This document shows positions 16,386-24,982 of a stretch of DNA of 64,000 bases, one piece after another. The stretch comes from Desulfofustis limnaeus (GTDB lineage Bacteria; Desulfobacterota; Desulfobulbia; Desulfobulbales; Desulfocapsaceae). The translations under genes were made by a program, and so were the position numbers. The stretch covers positions 682,001 to 746,000 of the forward strand of contig NZ_AP025516.1 in assembly GCF_023169885.1 (NCBI RefSeq). Direction: 5' to 3'. A model generated the notes under the pieces. The model was not told where the DNA came from. It searched no databases and saw only the letters and a list, made by a program, of their open reading frames with translations. Within the stretch, counting starts at the first letter, position 1; each line of letters begins with the position of its first letter.

Positions 16386-19300
16386 CGGTGTTGTCCCTTC
16401 GTTTGCGCCGCCATCATGCTAAACTCCGTCGTCTCCTCCACCTCGGGACACCGACCGACCGCCCAGATCAGCTCCGGGTTGGCCGCTGAACAACGCAGAT
16501 GGACGACACGCAAACCGGCTTCGGCAAACAGTCGATCCATAGATGCTGCGTCCCGGTAGCAGGGACTATACCCGGCCAGCCGCACTCGGCGGTCTTCCAG
16601 GTGCCAGAGCCAGGAAACCCGGGGCGGCCGGGAAATGAAGCGGGTGACGACGATGCCGCCGGGGGTGAGCCGGCGCCGTCCTTCCTCGAGCAGGACGAGC
16701 AGACGATGATCGTCGAGATAGTGGAGCATGTCAAGCAGTAGCAGTGCATCCGCCTGTCGGGGGATGGCGGGTAGGGGTGGCGCGGAGGTGCAGTGGATGA
16801 CGCCCCGCTCCCCGACAGCGCGAGCGGCCACCCGGGCCTTTTCCGGGTCGGGCTCGACACCGTGGACGACCGCCCGGGGATAACGTTCCAGGCACCAGCA
16901 GGCGGGAACCCCGTGTCCGCAGCCGACATCAACGATGACCTCGACGGTCTGCCGGTACCCGAGCATCTGCTCCAGATCGGTAAACAACGGGTCGAACCGC
17001 AGCTTCATGCGGGCGAACATGCGCGGGTAGACCTCCAGCGGCCGATAGCGGTCCAGCACCCGGATAGCCGGATCGGGGGACGGTTCGGCCCGGCGGCGCT
17101 GCAGTCGCTCGAAGTACCAGTCGAGCAGCGGTGGCAGCAGCAGATAGGTGCCAAGCAATGCATAGGCCAGGCCGAGCGAACAGGTGATGCCGATGCTGCG
17201 CAGCAAGGAATGCTCGGCGAACCACAGGGAACCGAAGCCGATCAGGGTGGAGGCGGCGGCAAGGAAAATGGCGCTGGATGCCAGGGTGGTGGCGGGGGTA
17301 TCGAAGGCCTGGTAGCGCTGGTGGGCGCGGACCAGGAAGATGGCGTAGTCGACCCCCATGCCGAAGACCACGACCGCCAACATCAGCGCCGGGATGTCGA
17401 ACGGATGGCCGAGCAACCGCAGGGTCGCCAGGGTGCAGACGTAAGCGAAGCAGACCGGCAGCAGGGTCAGGGCGGCCAGCATCAGGTCCAGGTAGAAGAC
17501 TACGAGGAGCAGGACGACGCTGCCGGCAACGACGGCCAGCATGGTGACGAAGGTGGAAAACAGCACGTCGGCGAGCCGGTCGGAAAAAAATCGGCTGTCG
17601 AAAAACGTGACCGATTCGTCAAGCCTGTCCCGAAACCGGCCGGCATCGTAATCACTGTCGGCCAGAGCCGTTCCGTGATGATAGAGGGAGGTGCCGGAGG
17701 GATCGCTGGTGATCCCCAGCACCGGATAGAGCTCTGTTGCCGGCGGCGCCATGGCCGGATCGGCGGGCGGCGCAAGAGTTGCGAAAAAACCGGTGAAACC
17801 GTCGGGGTGAAACCCATACCTGGCGGCGGCATCCTGCACCTGCGTCTGCAGTTCGTCGATTCGTTCCATGCTCCAGAACGAACGCCAGGCTGCCAGGTTG
17901 CGGCTTTGCCGTTCCGGTCCGGGGAAGATGACCGAAGAGACGAAAAAATCGCTCAGCTCGCCGCGCCGGGTGGCCTCCTCCAGTTGTTCCAACAGACGAT
18001 CGCTGTGCTGCTGGATTCCGGTGATGGTTGCCGCGTCGTGCATGAGGAGCAGCCGCTCACTGCCATCGCCCCAGGTGCTGGCGAAGCTGGCGTCGGCTGC
18101 CCGAGTCTCGGCCCGCACCGTGTTCATGCTGCTCAGATCCACGTGGAACTCCGGTTTGACCAGCAGCAGTGCGGCACCGGCCACTGCCAGTACGGTCAGG
18201 GCGATGGTGCGGTTGCGGTTGCGCAGTCTGCCCAGCAGCAGCTGCAGCGGCAGCGGGCGGGCGCTGCCCGGCGGCAGGGAGACGAAGATGCGGGGCAAAC
18301 ACCAGTGGACGAAGAGAAAGGAGAAGAGGATGCCCAGGGCGGTGAACTGACCGAGCTGGGTAAAGATCGGAAACGGCGTCAAGCTGAGGATGACAAAGGC
18401 CCCAACCGAGGTGATGACTGCCAGCAGCCCCAGGGAAAATGCTTCCCGCGCCGCTTCCCGGCCGCTGGTGGCCCGGGAACGGTCGAGAAAGAGAAAAAAG
18501 GCGATGCCGTGGTCGACGGTAATGGAGATCAGCGCGCCGCCGAAACCGAGGACCATTACCGAGATAGTGGGATGGAGCAGGGAGTAGCAGAACAGTGCCG
18601 CCGCCGAGCCGGCACAGGCCGGAAGCAGCGCCGCCAGCCCGATCAGCGGCCGGGGAAAGGAAAAGAGCAGCAGCACGGCGATGCCGGCGGTGGCCAGCAG
18701 CAGGGCCAGCCGGACGTCGTGGCGAATGATCAGCTCGTTGTCCAGCGCCGCCCGAAAGGCTCCCACCGGGGTGATCTGCAGCTGCTCATCGTCGAGGTTG
18801 AAGTGCGTGGCCACCGCTTGGCCGCTCTGCTCCAGCACGGCGGCCAGGACGGCTGCCGCCGCGGTGTCGGTACCTGCCGAGCGGGGGGTGGCGGTCAGCA
18901 ACAGGTGACGACCGTCGGCGGAGAGCAGGTGTCCCCGGTAGAGGTTCACCTGCTGTGTCGGAGCGAGCAACGACAGCCGGGCCAGGACCGATTCTCGAAA
19001 CCCGAGCGGGTCGATGCCGAGCAGCTCGTGCCGGCCGATGCCCTCCAGGGTGGCCAACTGGTCCCGGATCTGTCGGAACCGTTCATCGATACGATCCGGG
19101 CGAAGCCGGGGGGCAATATCTTCCTGCAGGTCGGCAGCGGAAAAGAGCAGCGGCAGGTGGCGCCCGGCATGCGCCTCCAGGGCCTGCAGTTGCCTGCCGT
19201 AGGCGGAAAAGCCGACGCTGCTGAACAGGCCGCTGCGCTCCAATTCGGCTTTGAGGAACTCGGCGCAGGCCACCAGCAGATCACGGTTGTCTTCCGCCAG

Positions 19301-19489
19301 CGCCAGGTCGATGGCCACCTGGTCGTGCAGGGGGTGGTGCTGAAAGATATCGGCGGCGTCGGCCAGCAGCTTTTCTCCGGCGGGCAGGGAGCGAACGATG
19401 TCCGTTTCCACGTCCAGGCGCATAAAACCGGCCACGCCGATGACGATGGTGGCCACCAGGCTCAGGAGCAGCAAACGATACCGAATCAT
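16382..19489 (-). CDS. MMPL/RND-type lipid exporter fused to C-terminal methyltransferase
   Basis: The 1035-residue protein has two RND/MMPL halves: an N-terminal TM (LLLLSLVATIVIGVAGF), a periplasmic domain, six TMs, a second periplasmic domain (~residues 450-680) and six more TMs ending near residue 790. A soluble SAM methyltransferase follows with motif VDVGCGHG starting near residue 853. Predicted MMPL exporters are standard in aryl polyene clusters, but the methyltransferase is usually a separate protein. The start ATG 19489 is preceded by GGAGCAGGG. The frame is open 59 codons further upstream but lacks a signal there. It faces the small membrane protein gene across a divergent gap. Confidence 0.87.
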   Translation of the reverse strand: MIRYRLLLLSLVATIVIGVAGFMRLDVETDIVRSLPAGEKLLADAADIFQHHPLHDQVAIDLALAEDNRDLLVACAEFLKAELERSGLFSSVGFSAYGRQLQALEAHAGRHLPLLFSAADLQEDIAPRLRPDRIDERFRQIRDQLATLEGIGRHELLGIDPLGFRESVLARLSLLAPTQQVNLYRGHLLSADGRHLLLTATPRSAGTDTAAAAVLAAVLEQSGQAVATHFNLDDEQLQITPVGAFRAALDNELIIRHDVRLALLLATAGIAVLLLFSFPRPLIGLAALLPACAGSAAALFCYSLLHPTISVMVLGFGGALISITVDHGIAFFLFLDRSRATSGREAAREAFSLGLLAVITSVGAFVILSLTPFPIFTQLGQFTALGILFSFLFVHWCLPRIFVSLPPGSARPLPLQLLLGRLRNRNRTIALTVLAVAGAALLLVKPEFHVDLSSMNTVRAETRAADASFASTWGDGSERLLLMHDAATITGIQQHSDRLLEQLEEATRRGELSDFFVSSVIFPGPERQSRNLAAWRSFWSMERIDELQTQVQDAAARYGFHPDGFTGFFATLAPPADPAMAPPATELYPVLGITSDPSGTSLYHHGTALADSDYDAGRFRDRLDESVTFFDSRFFSDRLADVLFSTFVTMLAVVAGSVVLLLVVFYLDLMLAALTLLPVCFAYVCTLATLRLLGHPFDIPALMLAVVVFGMGVDYAIFLVRAHQRYQAFDTPATTLASSAIFLAAASTLIGFGSLWFAEHSLLRSIGITCSLGLAYALLGTYLLLPPLLDWYFERLQRRRAEPSPDPAIRVLDRYRPLEVYPRMFARMKLRFDPLFTDLEQMLGYRQTVEVIVDVGCGHGVPACWCLERYPRAVVHGVEPDPEKARVAARAVGERGVIHCTSAPPLPAIPRQADALLLLDMLHYLDDHRLLVLLEEGRRRLTPGGIVVTRFISRPPRVSWLWHLEDRRVRLAGYSPCYRDAASMDRLFAEAGLRVVHLRCSAANPELIWAVGRCPEVEETTEFSMMAAQTKGQHR

Positions 19490-19586
19490 ACCCTGCTCCC
19501 CCGGCTCAGAGGCGCCGGCCTTGAGCGATAGTGCCGCCGGTGGCCGGGGGAACGGCAAAAAAAGAGCGACAGCGCCACCGTGGTGG

Positions 19587-19616
19587 TTGTCGACGGCGGC
19601 TGCCCTACGGTATAGT
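19587..19616 (+). promoter_or_regulatory. Candidate promoter for the 19679 membrane protein
   Basis: TTGTCG (19587-19592), an 18-base spacer and TATAGT (19611-19616) sit in the divergent gap between the exporter gene and the small membrane protein gene. Confidence 0.4.
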
Positions 19617-19678
19617 AGCCGCCGGAGTCGGATCCGACGTGCAGCCGGCTCGCTCGTTTCTGCCAAAACAGGTGCGGT

Positions 19679-20050
19679 GTGATCAGAAGAAGCATTGGTA
19701 AAATCGCCTCGACCAGCTATGTCCGTTCCGCCATCGAGGAACCGGTCGATCTTTCAGCCTTCAAGGAAAAACCGACCCCGAGAGCGGTTGCCGGTCTGGC
19801 GGTGATCGGTTTGAGTTATCTCATCGGCTGGCCGGCCATCGGCCTGCTCGGCATCGTTTCCGTGCAGCTGCGGGAGCCGGTACTTGCCGCCGTCGGTGGT
19901 CCAGTGCTGTATGGCCTCTCTCATCTCGTCTTTCTCCTCGGCATGTATCTCTGCGGCTCCGGTTACGCCGGAGTCATGTGTCGCTGGCTCACCCGAATCT
20001 CGATGGAGCGGCTGCTGGCCTGGGCGCGTGTCCGCGACTGGCGCGACTGA
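19679..20050 (+). CDS. Small membrane protein, 123 aa, unknown
   Basis: I do not recognise it. Two or three hydrophobic segments are visible (VAGLAVIGLSYLIGWPAIGLLGIV and GLSHLVFLLGMYLCGSGYAGVM). It starts at GTG 19679. It is the only rightward gene inside the leftward block of the cluster, and its last 62 bases overlap the 3' end of the dehydratase gene on the other strand. A membrane scaffold for the exporter is one guess. Confidence 0.5.
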   Translation: MIRRSIGKIASTSYVRSAIEEPVDLSAFKEKPTPRAVAGLAVIGLSYLIGWPAIGLLGIVSVQLREPVLAAVGGPVLYGLSHLVFLLGMYLCGSGYAGVMCRWLTRISMERLLAWARVRDWRD

Positions 20051-20897
20051 TCCAGTCCGGCGGTCGCAGCCGGCCGCCACTCACATCGCGCATGCGCAGG
20101 CCGCTGACCGTCTCGCAGAGCCCTCCGTCTTGATCGGTGATCCACAGGGAGCAACGCAGCTCTTCGCTGTCGACCTGGTGCACTGCCACCCGTACGAGAT
20201 AGTCCCGGCCCGGTTCGGTGGGCCGGGCAATCACCCGCCGTGCAAAGCCCACCGGAAAAGGAATGAACGGCGTCTGCTGCTGGCCGCAGACGCAGGCCGC
20301 GTGGAACGCACCGTCGAGCGGGAAGGGCGAGCCGAGCAGGGTGTAGGCACGCTCATCGGCCGGTCGTCGCTGCGGCGCCCGCGCCACACCCCGGGCCCCG
20401 CCGGCAAACAAAGACAGCTCGCCCTGCAGGCTCCGATACTGTGGTCCGAACGGCACCAGTTCCTGATAGATCCGAGCAGCGTCGACACTTCCGGTTGGCT
20501 CCCCCAGGTCGGGCATGTCGACCACCGCTCCTACTGTCCCGGTTGCGCGGGGAAAGCGCAGAGTGCCATGCGTCTGCAGGCGGCTGCATGATTTCAGGGC
20601 AATCCTGCTGCTCAGAGTCGCCACCACCGCCCCGTCTTGTTCATCGGCCAGCGTCATCTCTGCCGTCATGATCTCCCGGTCGGGCGGGATCTCGAGAAAT
20701 TTGGCGAACAGCGCCTGCTCCATGGTGTGGACCTGGAGTCCGGGGCGGTGTTTTCGCGCCTGATCGGCCACCAGCAGCATGGTCTCCACCGCCGGGAACA
20801 CGGCCCGGCCCTGGAAGCGGTGGTCGGCGAACCACGGTTCAACGACGATCTCGACGGGAAAGCGGTCGGCGGGCTTCAACGCGGAAAATCCTGCCAC
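19989..20897 (-). CDS. Polyketide-synthase-type double-hotdog dehydratase
   Basis: The 302-residue protein resembles the PS-DH fold. The first hotdog has a catalytic-type His in FADHRFQGRAVFPAVE (HxxxGxxxxP), and the second has the Asp/His pattern in PLDGAFHAACV. Free-standing PS-DH proteins dehydrate beta-hydroxyacyl-ACP. The start is GTG 20897, overlapping the thioesterase gene by 22 bases. The last ~20 residues (RGHAPRPAAAPSRFG) look unstructured and run through the opposite-strand membrane gene, so the 3' end may be slippery in annotation. Confidence 0.75.
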   Translation of the reverse strand: MAGFSALKPADRFPVEIVVEPWFADHRFQGRAVFPAVETMLLVADQARKHRPGLQVHTMEQALFAKFLEIPPDREIMTAEMTLADEQDGAVVATLSSRIALKSCSRLQTHGTLRFPRATGTVGAVVDMPDLGEPTGSVDAARIYQELVPFGPQYRSLQGELSLFAGGARGVARAPQRRPADERAYTLLGSPFPLDGAFHAACVCGQQQTPFIPFPVGFARRVIARPTEPGRDYLVRVAVHQVDSEELRCSLWITDQDGGLCETVSGLRMRDVSGGRLRPPDWISRASRGHAPRPAAAPSRFG

Positions 20898-21352
20898 AGG
20901 CGGATCGTTTTGTCGTCGATTTCCACCGGAATGCCTTTACCGTTGACGGCGCAGTGCTTGGTGAACCCGGTACAGACGATCTCCCCGTTGTCGGCCCGGG
21001 TGATGAGGTAGTCGAACTGGAGTTTGACCAGTTCGATGGTGGCCGGTCGGGTCTGGATAAACATCAGGTCGTCGTAAAAGAGTGGGCTGTAATAGTTGAG
21101 TCCGGTCTGGATGATCGGGTAGACGTACCCGCTCTCCTCGATCATTTTGTAGGGATAATCCAGGTCGCGCATCAGCGATGCCCGGCCGAACTCGAAATAG
21201 CGCAGGTAGTTGGCGTGGTAGACCACCTGGGAGCGGTCGGTGTCCACGTAGAGGGTCCGCAACTCGCTGCGATGCCAGACCAGGCCGCTGGTTTTATCCC
21301 TGATGTAAGGGGCGGTTTCAAGCGGTTCCGGTTTGAACGGTTTCGGACGCAT
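20876..21352 (-). CDS. 4HBT-type acyl-CoA/ACP thioesterase
   Basis: The 158-residue single-hotdog protein has YVDTDRSQVVYHANYLRYFEFGR, the 4-hydroxybenzoyl-CoA thioesterase signature with the catalytic-type Asp and the VxYHxNY loop. ATG 21352 overlaps the ketosynthase stop by one base (TAATG). A longer frame upstream is not supported. It probably releases a free acid from an ACP in the cytoplasm or edits stalled chains. Confidence 0.85.
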   Translation of the reverse strand: MRPKPFKPEPLETAPYIRDKTSGLVWHRSELRTLYVDTDRSQVVYHANYLRYFEFGRASLMRDLDYPYKMIEESGYVYPIIQTGLNYYSPLFYDDLMFIQTRPATIELVKLQFDYLITRADNGEIVCTGFTKHCAVNGKGIPVEIDDKTIRLWQDFPR

Positions 21353-22617
21353 TACCGGCCTCGGAAAACGATACAGCAATTGGTGCCGCCAAAACCGAAG
21401 GAGTTGGACAACACGTGTTCGTGGACATGGTCTCTCGACTGGTTTGGCACGACGTCGAGATCGGCGAGACTCGGGTCGAGCCGGTGGTTGACAGTGGGCA
21501 GGACGATACCGTGCTGCATGGCCTCGATGGCCAGGACCGCTTCGATGGCGGCCGAGGCGCCGAGGCTGTGTCCCACTTGCGATTTGTTGGCCGAGATCGG
21601 AATGGCGGCCAGCCGGTCGCCGAAGACGGTGCGCAGGCAGGTCGCTTCGAGACTGTCGCCGGTGGGGGTGGAGGTGCCGTGAGCATTAATGGCATCGATG
21701 TCGTCCGGTTGCAGTTCGGCGTCGTCGATGGCCGCCCGGATTGCTGCCGTGACCGTATGGCCGTTGGGCCGGGTGAAGTGATGGGCATCGGAATTCCAGC
21801 CGATCCCGGCGACCTCGGCCAGCGGGGTGAGACCGTAAGCGGCGGCTGTCTCCTCGGCGGCCAGCACCAGCACGGCGGCCCCTTCGGCCAGCACAAAGCC
21901 CTTGCGGTCGACGCTGAAGGGGCGTGAGGCCTGGCGTGGATCGTCGTAGGCCCGGTCGGCCGGTTTGATCTTGATGGTGGCCAGCATGTTGGAAAACCCC
22001 TGAATGATCTCCGGGATTACACACGTCTCGACGCCGCCGGCCAACATAAAGTCGCAATCGCCATCGCGAATCATCCGGGCGCCGAGGCCGATGGCATGGT
22101 TGCCGGAGGCGCAGGCGCCCTGCGGTGAGAAGATCGGCCCGGTGAAGCCGAGCAGCATGCCTGCCTTGCCGGCAGGCAGGTTGGCGCAGACGTTGGGCAG
22201 TAGGTAGGGGCTGACCTTGGTGGGGCCGAACTGCTGGTAGTTGGTGGTGGCGATGCGGTAGGCATCGGTACCGTTGAGGGCCGAGCCGATCAGGCAGCCG
22301 GTGCGCGGACCGGTCTGTGCGTCGATCTCCAGGCCGGCGTGGGTCAGGGCCCGCTGGCAGACGGCCATGGTGAGAAAGACGTAGGCGGCATCCCACAGCG
22401 TTTCTTCCTTGCGGGTGACAAACGGCAGGGTGGACGGATTCCAATCGGGGATCTCGCCGACCACGTTGCAGCGGCTGTCGGTGCGGCAGCGGGTGACCCG
22501 ACGCAGGCCGGATTCACCGGCGCAGGCCCGCGACCAGGTCTCGCCCAGGGTCGAACCGAGTGCCGAGGCCACCTCGTAGCCGACGATCACCACTTTTCTG
22601 TTGTGCGGGGCCTTCAT
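21352..22617 (-). CDS. Beta-ketoacyl-ACP synthase II-type (FabF-like) 1
   Basis: The 421-residue ketosynthase has C169 in GACASGNHAIG, His in NAHGTSTPTGD and Lys/His in NKSQVGHSLGASAAIE, so it should be able to condense. I chose ATG 22617 because the family N-terminus KVVIVGYEV follows within ten residues and the upstream frame overlaps the previous gene. It is paired head to tail with a second ketosynthase 10 bases upstream, like KS pairs in aryl polyene clusters. Confidence 0.9.
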   Translation of the reverse strand: MKAPHNRKVVIVGYEVASALGSTLGETWSRACAGESGLRRVTRCRTDSRCNVVGEIPDWNPSTLPFVTRKEETLWDAAYVFLTMAVCQRALTHAGLEIDAQTGPRTGCLIGSALNGTDAYRIATTNYQQFGPTKVSPYLLPNVCANLPAGKAGMLLGFTGPIFSPQGACASGNHAIGLGARMIRDGDCDFMLAGGVETCVIPEIIQGFSNMLATIKIKPADRAYDDPRQASRPFSVDRKGFVLAEGAAVLVLAAEETAAAYGLTPLAEVAGIGWNSDAHHFTRPNGHTVTAAIRAAIDDAELQPDDIDAINAHGTSTPTGDSLEATCLRTVFGDRLAAIPISANKSQVGHSLGASAAIEAVLAIEAMQHGIVLPTVNHRLDPSLADLDVVPNQSRDHVHEHVLSNSFGFGGTNCCIVFRGR

Positions 22618-22627
22618 AGGTTTTGTC

Positions 22628-23878
22628 TCAGTGAATCCGGCGGAATACGGCGCAGGCATTGCAACCGCCAAAACCAAAAGCGTTTTTCAAGACGAATTCC
22701 TGGGCCAGCGACCGGGGGCCGTCAGCGACGCAGTCGATGGGCAGGGCCGGGTCGGGCCGGTAGTTGATGGTCGGCGGCAACAGCCCCTGTTCCATGCCGA
22801 GCAGGGTGAACACCGTTTCGATGGCGCTGGAAGCCCCCATGGCGTGACCGATCAGCGATTTGTTGGCGGTGACCGGTACCGGCCGCTCAGCGAAAACGGC
22901 TGCCAGGGCTTCCTGTTCGACCTGGTCGCCGACCTTGGTGGAGGCCGCATGGGCGTTGACGGCAGCAATATCGGCGGGACTCAGGTCGGCGTCGGCAATG
23001 GCCTCCAGCATGCACTGCCGCACCGTGGGCAGATGGGGGGCGACGAAATGATGGGCGTCCGAGGTCATGCCCCAACCGGCCAGTTGGATACGATAGGGTA
23101 GCCCGTGGGCGTCGGCGAATTCGCGGGTGGCCAGGATCAGTGCGGCCGCCCCCTCGGCGATGACAAAGCCGCGGCGGTCGACGGAAAAGGGCCGGCTAGC
23201 GGCGGTCGGCGGCTCGTCTTTCTGCTCGGGCCGGGGGATGTAGATGCCGTTCATGGTATAAAACCCGGCGACGATCGGTTCCACCAGCGCGAAATCGACG
23301 GCCCCGCACAGCGCCAGGTCGGCCCGCCCCTGCTGGAGTAGCAGGGCTGCCACCAGCAGCGACGTAAGTCCGGTGGCGCAGGCAGTGATGGTGGCGGTGA
23401 TCGGTCCGCGGGCGCCGGTCTCGATGGCGATTTTGCCGCCGACCATGTTGATGCAGGAATTGGGGTTGGCAAACGGGTGCGGCAATCGGTTTTCGGCGAT
23501 CAGGCGACGATCGGCGTGGAGGACTGCGTCCAGCCCGCCGACGGCAGAGCTGTAGGTGATTGCCACCCGGGGGGCGAGGTCCGGGGTGATCTGCACGCCG
23601 CTTTGCTCCAGCGCCCGCACGACCGTCAGCAGCGCATAGCGAAAGACCGGGGAACTCCAGGCGGCCAGATGCCGGGCGGCAAGAAACGGGTAGTCGAATC
23701 GGTCCAGGTTGGGGGCCTGGCCGGCGATTCGCACCGGAAAGTCGTCGGCCAGCGGAAAACGGGTGAGCGGCCCGATGCCGCTCTCTCCAGCCAGGGCCCG
23801 CTGCCATTGGCACGACAACTCGTCGCCCAACGGCGAGACGGCGTCGTAGCCGATTATCACCAGTTCCCTCGCCGCCAT
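22628..23878 (-). CDS. Beta-ketoacyl-ACP synthase II-type (FabF-like) 2
   Basis: The 416-residue ketosynthase has C167 in TACATGLTS, His in NAHAASTKVGD and Lys/His in NKSLIGHAMGASSAIE. The first His motif is NAHAAS rather than the usual NAHGTS, which may alter specificity. The start ATG 23878 follows AGGTAACGACC. A 105-base gap with no gene separates it from the paired radical SAM genes. Confidence 0.9.
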   Translation of the reverse strand: MAARELVIIGYDAVSPLGDELSCQWQRALAGESGIGPLTRFPLADDFPVRIAGQAPNLDRFDYPFLAARHLAAWSSPVFRYALLTVVRALEQSGVQITPDLAPRVAITYSSAVGGLDAVLHADRRLIAENRLPHPFANPNSCINMVGGKIAIETGARGPITATITACATGLTSLLVAALLLQQGRADLALCGAVDFALVEPIVAGFYTMNGIYIPRPEQKDEPPTAASRPFSVDRRGFVIAEGAAALILATREFADAHGLPYRIQLAGWGMTSDAHHFVAPHLPTVRQCMLEAIADADLSPADIAAVNAHAASTKVGDQVEQEALAAVFAERPVPVTANKSLIGHAMGASSAIETVFTLLGMEQGLLPPTINYRPDPALPIDCVADGPRSLAQEFVLKNAFGFGGCNACAVFRRIH

Positions 23879-23983
23879 GGTCGTTACCTGGGCCAGGCGG
23901 CTACCCGGAACGGTTCGGTGCAACCGGCTTTCCGGGCGGTCCCTGGGGGGGGCGGCAGAGGCTGGAAAACCATGGTCACCGTC

Positions 23984-24982
23984 TCACCAGGGGATGAATT
24001 GGTAAAGCTTAGCGAACATCTCGTAGACCTCGATCCAGTTCTGCAGGTCCTGCGTGCTCTTGATATGGGCGCGCTTATTGACCATGACCCAGCTCATGTG
24101 GGCGGCGCCGTCCTTGCAGGTGGCGCAGTCGCGGGTCTCCGAGGTACAGCAGCGGTGCATGGTCTGCAGATCAGAAGCCCAGCGGATGAAGTTGGTTAAC
24201 CGTTTCGGCTGGGGTGAACGCCGGTCCAGCGGCTCGGTCACCGATGGGCATTCCATCCAGCCGAATGGCCGGCCGAGCATGGTTCCGGTGGTGATGATCT
24301 GGTGATAGTATTTGGAGGAGATCACCGTGTCCGGATAGGCGTCCAGCATGGCGTCCATTTCGTCGCGTACCGTCGCCAGCTCCTGGTCCGTCCAGCTGAA
24401 TCCGTCGACGCCCTCATCGTTGGACAGCAGTTGCATGTGCACCTTGAGCCCCACGTCGCGGATCTTGGTGATGATCCGTTCGGTCTTGCCGAGTTGCTTG
24501 GGGGTGATGGTGTAGAGGTAATAGGCGTGCGGATCGCCGGCATAGTTGGCGCTGGAGATCTTGAAAGTGTCCTGGCCGCGCAGGATCTTCTCGTCCTCGC
24601 TGTCGCCCCACAACGAGATGCCGACCATCATGTCCGGAAAGCGGTCGCGCGGCACCTTGATCAGGCCGTTGGTGGCGCAGAAGCTCGGTAGTCGCCGATA
24701 GAACACCTCGACCCGGTCCAGACAGAGCGTCGGCTCGCCGCCGATGAGGATGGCCAGGTTGACGCCCCGCTCCATTTCCTTGTCGACGAAGGCCTTCCAT
24801 TTCTCCAGGTCCCGCTCTTCGGTGGCGACCTGATGCTCGCCGGAGGAGAAAAAGAAACACCCTTTACAGCGCAGGTTGCAGCGATCGGTCACGTCATAGA
24901 TGGAACTGCGGATGTTGAGCCGCGAGATTCGCTTGTAGCGCTCGTACCAGTGATCATCAAGCAGGGAGCTGACGGTAATCAT
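23984..24982 (-). CDS. Radical SAM protein, paired paralogue 1
   Basis: The 332-residue protein has CNLRCKGC (C35, C39, C42) and GGEPTLC, with a C-terminal Cys group (CCTSETRDCATC) that may hold an auxiliary cluster. The ATG at 24982 overlaps the upstream paralogue (ATGA), and I reject the 70-residue upstream extension that lies inside that gene. It aligns by eye with the product of 24979-26064 (YDxTxRCN, GDP...YT.TP, late Cys cluster). No B12-type domain is present. The reaction is unknown. A two-subunit enzyme is plausible. Confidence 0.85.
   Translation of the reverse strand: MITVSSLLDDHWYERYKRISRLNIRSSIYDVTDRCNLRCKGCFFFSSGEHQVATEERDLEKWKAFVDKEMERGVNLAILIGGEPTLCLDRVEVFYRRLPSFCATNGLIKVPRDRFPDMMVGISLWGDSEDEKILRGQDTFKISSANYAGDPHAYYLYTITPKQLGKTERIITKIRDVGLKVHMQLLSNDEGVDGFSWTDQELATVRDEMDAMLDAYPDTVISSKYYHQIITTGTMLGRPFGWMECPSVTEPLDRRSPQPKRLTNFIRWASDLQTMHRCCTSETRDCATCKDGAAHMSWVMVNKRAHIKSTQDLQNWIEVYEMFAKLYQFIPW

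Noticed and set aside
16793-19531. 912-codon plus-strand frame opposite the exporter
   Set aside because: It is a shadow of the MMPL gene, rich in Gly/Gln/Arg without domains, while the minus frame has TM helices and a SAM motif.
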